NCBI RefSeq assembly: GCF_964355755.1
Contig: NC_092677.1
Coordinates: 15,286,101-15,350,100 of the forward strand
Length of the DNA: 64,000 nt
Direction of reading: 5' to 3'
Source of the DNA: Antedon mediterranea
Taxonomy: Eukaryota; Echinodermata; Crinoidea; Comatulida; Antedonidae
The notes below the pieces were generated by a model. The model searched no databases. It saw nothing but the letters and a program-made list of their open reading frames with translations, and was not told the DNA's origin. Below are positions 11,106-22,200 of the stretch, one piece after another. A program made the translations under genes and the position numbers. Every line of letters begins with the position of its first letter. Position 1 is the first letter of the stretch.

Positions 11106-12950
11106 TTCGACAAAATACGCCATAAAATAAAGGAAACATACAATGTAAAGTCTGTATAAAATTTGATATCCATGTTTATTGTATTTTAGCAGAATATTTG
11201 AACAGTAGGCCTATGTATTATATTTTATGAGATAATCAACGTATCTAGTTTCGGTTTGTTGTTAGACACTATTTGGAATTAACTTTTTGTCACTTTAGAT
11301 AGAGATACTTTAAAATGGGGTCAGTTGGTTCATTATTTGACATCTATTTGATAGTTGGTACGTAAATCTTTCAAATAAGTGAACTTGCTACAAAGTCTTC
11401 CTCTCCATAATGCCAAATATAATAATATATATATAGGAATAACCAGTGTATACGATCATTTTTTCTCATAAATTTTAAATGTTCTTGCTCATACTATTTT
11501 TTTGCAAGTTGTACCTTAATGTTTCATTTATTTCATCATCATTGGTACAGATCTGAATTAGCCTATGTGAGTGGCGTAATGTCAGGTATGCACGGTATAT
11601 CATATTCAGGACTAAGAACATGTTTTTGATGTGCACGTCGCGTTCGTTTGCGAGCCACCTAACTCGTCCTGGTGATGACTTAATCTACACTTCCATGTAT
11701 TGCCTGTTTTCGCATACTTTTTCTGCTTAATCTGATAAACATTCATTGTTTATTTAATAAATTTAAATTAATAAAAACATTTTATACAATACTGTGTATG
11801 GGGCCTATGACCAAGCCGATTGTTAATTTTATACAGTTTTTAAATATACATTTTGCCTAAAGTATAAATACGATGATACATTTATTTGTAACATCACACA
11901 AAACTATAAACTTTATTATTGCAATAAAAATGTATTCGTTTAATCAGTCAAAGAGTTAAATAATCTTCAATAAAATGATTTGGAACAGTTCCGTATTCAG
12001 GATGTGTGTAAACAGTTGAGATTATCATTAAGTTTCATGTTGATCTATGCAACTTTAAGATCGCTGGTAACCTTTTTAAAGAGTTGTAGTTATATTTATA
12101 GTATTGTACAATTTCAAATACATATTAGTTATAAAAATTGGGTTCTTTAGAATTCCGACTGGATGATACGTCACTGAGATTATAGCTGCGCTACGTTATT
12201 TGAAGTTATATACATGGAATTATACAACATCTATAATTTGCAAAACTAATAATTCTAATTTTAAAGATCATCTAAAGAATAACCTTCGTAGATAGTCATC
12301 TTTTCTGAAATAAAAAGAAAAAAAATATTGAAAATGATTTATTGTATAGACAATACTGTCTTTTCTGGTGTTTGGAAAAGTTCATGTTTTTAGTACAGTC
12401 TGAGATAATGATTGGAAGAGACATTTGTAGAATCCCAAATTAAGAATACGTATAGATTTTCTACAAATATGTCAACAAAAGTTATCTGATTTCTGAAGGC
12501 TTTGTCATACATATTTTAAGGTATTCTATCAATACCATTATGATTTTTCAGCTGTGTTTTCTCTGCCTGTGGAGATGACAATCGGCTATTCTTGATTTCG
12601 TATCGTATGTTCCGATGTTGGCGCAAATGTGAATTATTATCAATCGCATCATCTTTCAGTTTTATGTAACTTATATGATAAAACTAAAATCTGACACCAC
12701 TATTCTATATTGACAAAACTCTGTTAAGCATTAGTGCGTTTCTGTTAAAGTTTGTTTTAAAAAGAATATTTCTAGAGAATGGAAAGAAAGAATGTTGAAA
12801 CTCTTTGTAAATTTAAAACCATAGGAGACGTGATGGTATATACGATCCCGTTGTTAGTTATCGTTGTCTTGTTATGGTATCACAGGTAACCTGTTTCAGA
12901 CGTATAATTAAACATGATACTTCTAGGACTGTAAATAGATACTGTTCCTA
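11106..12950. other. Intergenic, no gene seen
   Basis: AT-rich DNA without supported exons. The motif AACTCGTCCTGGTGATGAC near 11663 resembles the hairpin at 28999-29020, suggesting a shared dispersed repeat. Confidence 0.5.
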
Positions 12951-12952
12951 GG

Positions 12953-12958
12953 TTTATT
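12953..12958 (-). terminator. Candidate poly(A) signal AATAAA for the secreted peptide gene
   Basis: AATAAA on the minus strand about 190 bp after the TAG stop at 13149-13147. A single hexamer in AT-rich DNA is weak evidence alone, but its place fits a short 3'UTR. Confidence 0.35.
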
Positions 12959-13146
12959 CCAATTTTCAGAAAAACGAAGCTTTGGATTGGTTCATAGCGT
13001 GAGTCGACACGAGTGTATTTTGATTAGTCCAAATTTTCCGTCATTTCTTTTGCTCTCCTATCTCTACTCTAGTTCTCAAGCCTATTTTCAAACCATAAAT
13101 GGGACTACGTGTGCCCGGGGGTGTTCTGTCAAAGTGGCTACGTACC

Positions 13147-13282
13147 TACCGGAGGTCTTCTAAGCAGATAAAGTTACGGTCTTTTGGCGAATAATCGCAA
13201 ATGAAACCATCTGTGCAAACGCATCTAAACCGGCTTCTAGCTCGTCCACCAATGCATGGCATATACGGATCAGCAATGCACT
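13147..13282 (-). CDS. Terminal exon, six-cysteine module
   Basis: Read on the minus strand from 13282: CIADPYMPCIGG, then RFRCVCTDGFIC, DYSPKDRNFICLEDLR and a TAG stop. The upstream intron end has a consensus branch site CTGAC about 30 nt away, a run TATTTTCTTTCT and then AAAG; an AAG acceptor is unusual but used in nature. The exon is richer in GC than its surroundings. The C-x-C-x5-C-x10-C spacing with a basic stretch just before it resembles prokineticin/AVIT C-termini. An EGF domain is less likely because the C-x-C is at cysteines 3-4. Confidence 0.6.
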
Positions 13283-16200
13283 TTAGAAAGAAAATACAAT
13301 GTAATGTCAGTTTTCATCCACGCCTATATGCATGCATTATAATTATATTACATCATGCTACTTTATAAAACATATAATTTATATTAGAATGCATACAATA
13401 TTTTAAACATACAATATGCCTACATATAGAAATTGTACACATTGTTTTTAATAGGCGTTAAGCCTTCGTGACGTAATAGGGTGATGTGGTCATTCATACT
13501 TAGTTGATATGGATATCTCAAGTAACCAGTGGACTATTTTCTTTCGAGATCGATGTAAGTTAAAAATATTGACCTCTAATTATCCATACTCTTTGAATAG
13601 ATTAATGCGCATCATACAAACATAACGAATACAGTAACTAATTTGACAGATTGATTTATTCGATCTCTCTGCTCGTATGAAAAGTTATAAATAGAAAAAA
13701 GTAAAAGATGTATACATTTCAATTCAACGAAATTGATGAAACAAAATCCATATCCAACCTAATAGCCTTATTGCAGCTGATAAAGTTCAAACTCTTGATT
13801 CAATATTGTCGCATTGTAGGATTAATTAAAGTTGTATAAAATGCTCAAGAAAAGTAGGTCCTTTTCAATGTTCGGTGTCGATCTACTTAAGTATTATTGA
13901 ACGTTGTGTGACGTGTTCCTAGAGGTTATTGTATGTGTATTTGTATGAGGTTTGGTGCCACTGGATAGCATTACATAGTCAATATTTGTCACCGAAAGCT
14001 ATCTGTTATTGATAGATTTGGCATTTAGGAATATGTCATTCCTGAGAGAATTAACTTAGCCAAAAGTAAAGAGTTTTATATTATTACAATTTGTACAATT
14101 TGTAGTGCGACTATTATTAACTATTAGTTTATTATGAAACAAAATTATAAGCAATGCAATCAACCAAATTGACAATCATGTTAATTTTCGGTGATGGAAA
14201 ACCCAAAGTTATGAATTCAGCAAAAAAACCAATAACACTAATGGTGATATAAATTAGATGGGCCTACCTAAATAGGTTTTAAAAATGTCAATCTAATTGG
14301 TTATCAATTTATAAAGAAGGTGAAGAATTTGAGATTTGAAAAAATATAAAAGTTTAACAATCCATTGTGTACACATACTTCCAATGTATCTGTTGTTTCT
14401 TCTATCTTTGGTTAACAACCCAAGTATTTAGATGTCTCCCTCATTCAACACATGTACCATGTGTTCGCATTGCATTCGGGTTCAGCTCCGAAGAACCCGA
14501 AACAATGCACCCGAAAAAACTGACCCGAACAACAGAATATCGCGTCAATGAAATGATAAAGAACCACACACTATCGGTCTCTGGTGTCAATGCAAATGAC
14601 AGAGAAACACAATCATTCATGATGCAATAGTCACGTTCTCACAAGATAAACTATCTAAGGGATTGAAGTCTGATCGGCTAAAAGAGATACTATCTGCCAT
14701 AATATCTACAATGTGATGCCATTACTAGCTACCCAAGGTTAATAACTATAATAATCGATGAATAAATGTACAAATTAATTACCTCAAATATTATAATTAT
14801 AAATTAGTAATCTTTTCCTGAGAATAATTGTGTAATTTATCTGCTACTTATGTGCAGACTGACGTGCAGTTAATTATTAAGTATAAGTTAGAGGAGGGTT
14901 TTAAATCTACAGTTTAGAAAATACTATAATTTTAAAATTCATCATTCAGATCCATTCACGTTAACTAGATTTAAATAGTTTAGTGCAAACAAAGTTGCAA
15001 TTAAGTTCACTAGCTTATTCAAACAGTTAATTAATTTAGTGGTTTTTTCTGATTTCCTTGCACGCAGAAATATTGAACTTTGTAGTCTGATAACTACTAT
15101 CGAACTGTAAGTGATGTTACTATTGTGTTGGTATGTTACCGGATTCTTCCCAGTGCTGTATCTCTACATAAAATTTTCCCAGTACCACAGGATTATAAAT
15201 TATTCACAGAAAGTAAATTTGATAAAAAGCTAACTAGTTAAAATAAGCTAACTAGTTTAAATAAGCTAACTAGTTTAAATAAGCTAACTAGTTAAAATAA
15301 GCTAACTAGTTAAAATAAGCTAACTAGTTTAAATAAGCTAACTAATTTCAATAAGCTAACTAGTTAAAATAAGCTAACTAGTTTAAATAAGCTAACTAGT
15401 TTAAATAAGCTAACTAGTTTAAATAAGCTAACTAGTTTAACTAAGCTAACTAGTTTAAATAAGCTAACTAGTTTAAATAAGCTAACTAGTTTAAATAAGC
15501 TAACTAATTTAAATAAGCTAACTAATTTAAATAAGCTAACTAGTTTACTAAATAGTTTAAATAAGCTAACTAGTTAAAATAAGCTAACTAATTAAAATAA
15601 GCTAACTAGTTTAAATAAGCTAACTAGTTTAAATAAGCTAACTAGTTAAAATAAGCTAACTAGTTAAAATAAGCTAACTAATTTAAATAAGTTAACTAAT
15701 TTAAATAAGCTAACTAGTTTAAATAAGCTAACTAGTTTAAATAAGCTAACTAGCTTAAATAAGCTAACTAGTTTAAATAAGCTAACTAGTTAAGATAAGC
15801 TAACTAATTTAAATAAGCTAACTAGTTTAAATAATTTGTTGTCGGAAAATAAAATGTTCTTATTATAAAACCCCCCCCCCCCCCCCAAAAAAAATTTATC
15901 AGAAATACGTTTTCTGATGAAAGAACCATTTGTGTGAACCTATAGTGGATTTAGAATAAATTTAAATTAATGTATTTTGTCTCGACAAAATGGTATGTTG
16001 TCGACAGAATTGTCAATGTCTTAAAAGGTGCCCCGTTGTTTACTATCAGCATTTTGTATTATAGTCGACTGCCACATTCAAACGGGAAATTAATTTCTAA
16101 CTAGCAATACTTTCCATTAAAGATGTTTTAAGTATTTTGGTTCCTTTTTTATTTTAATGGCTTTGTTGAAGCTATCTAACATAGAAATATAATAGTTTTG

Positions 16201-19200
16201 AGAATTTGTATAATCTAGAACAGAGAAGTTTACCGTTAAGTAGCCTACACCATGTTATTTCTATGTTTGACAAAGAGTATTATTAATGTAGGTTAAACTT
16301 CTCGTACTCAACTCAATAAACGAGTAAGTAGAATATAATTTCGATTCTTATTAAAGTGTAAGTCGTATAAATCTATACGCACTTTACTGCGTCGTTAATT
16401 AAATGAACCCGTCCCACCCGCGTATGATGTTCCGCGTTTGAAGTAATCTCTCGTCATTGAAATCGAGGAAAATAAGTTCAAGTAATCTCATTACAATAAT
16501 CAATGTGTCACAAAAATAGAGCTGTGTTTTATTGCTCCATCAGTTTGCCGTTCAGAGAAGGCAGTGAGGTAATTACTGGAAGAACGCGACGTTAAGTGAC
16601 TGAATTTAAGACGCTTAAGTAGATTTCATAACATCGTCAACGTTTAAGTGCCGGACTTCTATCTACACAGAATACAAAGTGTGTTTGGTCTGTAAACTCA
16701 AATTCATTTGCATTGCTTCAAGCTATTAATCTAAATTAATTATTCGTTGATGACGATGATGCGAGAATTACCACTCTCCTGTGTGGCGAGAGTTTAAGTT
16801 CCATTGAAAATTAGGTTTTGCGAGTTATTATGTCTAGGCCTACTTGGTGTGTAAGTATTTTGCATGTGGAATAATTATGACTTAATTATAAAGTCCAAGA
16901 AATATAGACTTTTGTAAGAGTATATATTATTACGAAATATGATTTCCACATTCACCAAAACATCTTCTTGTTCTTACAATGGATATTTTTACAGTTTCGA
17001 AATATAAGGAAATCAAGTTTGTTAGAAATCATCATCGTCTGCCATAGTCGGTCCACTGGTGGACGAACTCAGAATGTCAAGAGGTCTCGCTCTCGCACTC
17101 TCATGTACCAGTTGGCTTAATTCTCCAATTATTGTCTCGTCGCTTCCGTTTTCGTCATCTGCGTCTTTCAATTCAATTCAATTCAATTCAAAATTCTTTA
17201 ATCATCCCACACGGGGCAATTCAAATAAAAAGGTCTGGATTAAAATGATCTTACAAAATATACAAAATATCACAATACACAGAACAAAAAAAAAGGTTCA
17301 AGAATTTAAGAGTCGAATAGCCACTGGCAAAAACGAATTCCTTTTCCGGTTTGTTCTACATGCCGGGCATCGAAAGCGACGCCCATGAGGCATGAGCTCG
17401 AAATCACTGAACAAGGCATGGTTAATATTTTTTAGAATAGCTCTACTTTTTTCTAGAGTTTGCATGTCACAGAGAGAAGATAAGCTACGAAGTTGACAAC
17501 CTATCAATTTAGAACTTAAGTTAACAATTCTTTGTAGTGAGTTTTTCTCTTTGACCCTAAGACTAAAAAACCAGCATATAAAGGAAAAAGTTAAAACGTT
17601 CTCAATAAAGGAATTATAAAAAACCCTAAGAATTACTTTATCGACATTAAAATGGTTCAGCTTCCTTAACAGATAAAGTCTCTGGTGTCCTTTCTTTACT
17701 ATTGCCTCTGTGTTTAATTCCCAGCCGAGATTGTCCTCAAATATAGTACCTAGGTATTTAAAGGAATGGACAATATCGACTGGTTCGTCATTTATAATGG
17801 ATACCCAAGGGTTGCGTCCTTTCTCCTTCCTAAAATCTACAATCATCTCCTTGGTTTTGGTCACATTGAGTTCCAAGTAGGAGTTTCCACAAAATTGGAT
17901 AAAATCATCTAAAGCGGAACCATGGCCGTCCTGTGAATTTTGAAGGAGAGACAGCAAGACAGTGTCGTCAGCAAATTTAACAAGATGACTATTGTCCTGT
18001 TTGCTGCGACAGTCATCCGTGTATATAATATACAGGAGAGGAGAGAGGACGCAACCCTGGGGGGATCCAATACTTGTCATACGTACATTCGATTGTCTTT
18101 GGTTAACTAAGACCCTCTGACATCTGTTCGTAAGAAAACTTATAATCCATAATACAAAATCATGTTGAAAACCAAAATTCGAAATTAATTTGTTTGCTAA
18201 AATATAAGGGTGCATGGTATTGAAGGCAGAAGAGAAGTCGGCGAATAACATTCTGGCGTGAGATCGAGGCAGTTCAAGGTGCTTGTACAATGTGTTTAAT
18301 AAAAAAAGCCTGGCATCCTCAACACCTCTTCCAGACCTGTATGCAAACTGCAGTGGATCGAGTTTAGACTCTACAACAGACGTGATGTAGGTTTTAACTA
18401 TCTTTTCAAAGATTTTCATAACAAGAGATGTCAGCGCAATAGGGCGCAGATCATTCAGTTGTTTTATGACAGTCTGTTTAGGAATAGGTTTTATAATCGA
18501 TTCTTTCCAAAGATTAGGAACTACACACTGGTTTATAGAGGTCTGGAAGAGGTACCGAAGGACACCACTGAGCTGATCCGCACACGACTTCAATGTTCTG
18601 CCCTCAATACCATCGGGACCAGAACTCTTATTTACATTTATATTCCTGAGTAAGTCTTTGTCTTTAAAAAATGAGATAAGTGAGTCTTTGTCTTTCTATT
18701 GGTGTCAACTGTCAGTATTGTATACTCTATCTGTTCTCCATCTGTGACATGCCCAGGTCCATTTCCTAAAGTTGACATACATAATGTTGCTTTGACTTCG
18801 TTCCACGCCCACAATTTTAGATGAGGGTATTTTTTTTAGTAATTTTAATTATCATATACTGTAGTTTTTCATTCTGAGATTTGTGTTTCCAAGTAAATAT
18901 CACCTAATATAAGTAACCATCTTAAACCAGGTAAGAGCACAACTGTTAGTAGTGTTTCTGCTTTAACGGTATGTATTTCAACAGTAATTAATGCTTATGG
19001 AAAAGAATGACACGAGTTATATGACCACTACTGTGTTCAAATAACAACGCTGTAATTTATGACCATGCTATGAATGGTCTGCAATTAATGATATGAGCTA
19101 TATGTACTTTGGAAAACTCGAACGATGTCATAAAATTAAAACATAATTGAGGTTAGATTAATAATTGGACCTACTTATCCGGCCAATGTAGTCAGAAAAT

Positions 19201-22200
19201 AATATTCTCACAACCCAATACGTTTAATTCGTTAGTTTCTCGTACAACCGTCAGATGTAGCCTAATAGTAAAAAACCACCATTAACGATTATAAATAAAT
19301 ACTTAAGTTAATTTATTTATTTATGAAGTTTTTAAAACAGTACTTACCTTGTATCCATAGTTTTTATACTGAAAGAAAAAAAGAAAGAAAATGTTTTAAT
19401 TTATTTATTATCTCATTTTTATTTAAAATATACCGATATCTGACCAATTATTAATTTGCCTATTTGACGCAAAGCTACTTCGCAGTATTTATAAAATTAT
19501 TAAACAAAATTATTGTATACAAATAATATGTTTATGAAATAAGTATTGGTGTGCTATAATTTTTGTATACGTGTAATATTTTAAAGCGGTAAATTGATTA
19601 ATTAATTGAATATAACTAACTATAAACTTTTATAACAGTTATACAATTCTTTCAATACAGCAGCACTGTAGTAAATACTCTGTAGCGGATACGATACTGT
19701 TGATAGAACTTGTCATGTATTTTATTTCTTCTATTAATAAAGATCGTATTTTGTTTGTAAAAATATTGGAAACTTCACTCCAACATTTTAAAATTTTGTT
19801 TCTGAGTTATATATTTGTAGTAACATTAACATGCCATATCCACAAGGGCTTTCAATGACTACAGGTCAAAGTTCAGTTCTAGGAATTAATGTTGATGCGA
19901 CAAATCGACAACATTTTTTTTTCATGCAGGTTTAATTGCCTAATGGGCACTTAAAATAACAGCAGGTGTTTTCTAACACATTAAAAGACATCCCCAATTT
20001 ACTAAGATTACTGCGTCTTAAAACAACTTCTCACGTTATTATGGATCATGGATAATTTTATTACTACATTACCTTCTGCACAAATTATTACGCGTTATGA
20101 TTTAACTGGACATTTTGACAACTTATGTAGATATTAAATTATAATAAAATGTTGAGTTTGTCCTCAAGAAATCGTAACATTAATGATGCGAATTACAGTA
20201 TAATGGTGTTCAGATAATCGGTGATGAAGCTGTCATTGAATATATAATGCTTGTTTGAATAAAAATCTTAAAGTTTTCTAAGTTCGCGATTAATAGAATC
20301 ATTAGAATAATCATAGAAATCTGGAATGATAACATGCACATTTTTTTAAAACTCAGAATAACTGGTTTATTGAGAATGTTTAGGTAACTGTTAACTGAAC
20401 TGTTCTTCAGTTGAAGTACTCATGTGTTAAATGTCAGTTAGTAATTATAGTTGCTGTTATTGGTCAGATGTTTTATCGTCCATGTTGTGTTTGCGCGGAG
20501 TTCAAATCTAGTTTTATTTATTTATTTGACACGACTATAATGGGGTTTTATAACTCGACACAGTTCCCACTAGGACGCAACGCAAGAGCGTAAGCCGCAA
20601 CACAAGATAATTGACCAATGAAAAGGAACAGTTCAAATAATCCATCGCTTTTGATTGGTCAATTCGCTTGCTTTGCGGAAAACACTACAATGTAATTCTT
20701 GAAGGTTTCCATGTTATTGTTTACTCTTCCTTGTTTGCATAACTGCGTCTCTTGACAACTATACTTGAGTTGCTAATGCCATTATTTCTTGATAGCCACG
20801 TGTACATCATTAATTTGTGATTATAGGCAGTAATTGTAGAAAACATTATTGCAAATTAATATGTAAATTCACTATGTTTAATAACAGTTAATTGCCTTTG
20901 TTTACGCATCGTAAGATTTCCATAAGTACGTTATTTTCTTGATTACGTAAGTTTAGGTAAAGTTATTGATGACTGATCAGAAGAACATGTACTATTAATT
21001 ATCTGAACAATGCATTCCCATATATTATTGGATAATTATTGTCTCGTTATATTACACACTCACGTAGACTGTAAAGTAACAAAAATGCAAAATGTTCTTA
21101 TATCGACACTTAATTCTAAACGTTTTGTGATTGTAGATGATGTTCGTCGATTAAAATATAGTAAACACTCTTAGACTGCTAATGTTTATCAATTTTTGGC
21201 TTGGAATTTTCTACGAGCTTTCCTGTATTGAGTCCGCTGGGCCACATAGACTGTTTAAAATCATATCCAATACTCCTTTAAATATATTGATTCTCCCATT
21301 TCCCTTCTTTTTGAATAAGCCTTTATATATATATTTTGATATCTAAGTATCTATAATTTTTGGTTGATGTTTTATTTTTCGTCTGTTCTTTTTGCTAATT
21401 TCGTTAGTTGTTTTTTAATTTAAGCTTGGATTTTTCCCATTGGTAAAATCCTAAATGGGTATTATATTTTACATTCTTACTCGGATCAGTAGATTATTGT
21501 GAAAGAAAAGTTGTCTGTTGTTGAATGTTATCATTGATAGACGATTATTCGTATTGAAAATAACAACAATGCCACCAACAAATTGATTACGTAGTTGTAG
21601 CAGTATAGTACAGTAGTTATTACTACACATATAATGCAATGAATAATGCCATTTTAATAATAACGGATAAGTGAATCGTAAATCAATGACATTAATTACA
21701 GAATGAAAAATAGCTCCTGATGGAACTGATTTTAAATTAACCGTTTTGTTACGTCACAACAAAGACCAGAACGATTGATAATTTAAAGTGGCGTTTGGCG
21801 GAAAAGATTGATAACATTTTTTTACAATTTTTATTTCTGCCTCACATTTACACAATAATCAAATTACATAAAAATAATATAACATTTACCTATTGTAGTT
21901 ATGTTTTTTACACAACGAAGACTATAAAATTTTAAAATGTGTCGATAGGTCGACACTTACTCGCTGCGTTAATGGACACATAGATAAAGGTTTCTTTTAA
22001 TTTCCATCACATAAAGCCTACACAATAATCAACAATAAAAAGTAATTAATATGAACTATTTACCTATAAAACAAGGAGAGAAAATAACCAGATATATAGG
22101 ATAGACAAATGTAGGTTCGAATTCGTTTTTGATTGAATTTTGCATTAAAGCAGCCGTTTCTCGGTACTGTTTCTATTTCCTAAGTAGGCCTATAATATGA

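Noticed and set aside
13509-13555. Plus-strand ATG frame MDISSNQWTIFF ending at a GTAAGT donor
   Set aside because: Only about 15 codons, no signal peptide, no promoter and no partner exon.
14455-14640. Minus-strand Cys-rich frame (FCCSGQFF, HCFGFFGAEPEC) as the missing middle exon of the AVIT-like gene
   Set aside because: The CC motif is tempting, but no acceptor with a pyrimidine tract and no phase-0 donor flank it, the next exon phase does not fit, and the patch is dominated by CCCGAA/TTCGGG repeats.
15222-15838. CRISPR array
   Set aside because: Units are directly contiguous 18-bp copies without unique spacers, in a eukaryotic intron; it is a minisatellite.
17059-17388. 109-codon plus-strand frame
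   Set aside because: It is antisense to the acidic coding segment and the LINE 3' end, and crosses the (TTGAA)n tail.
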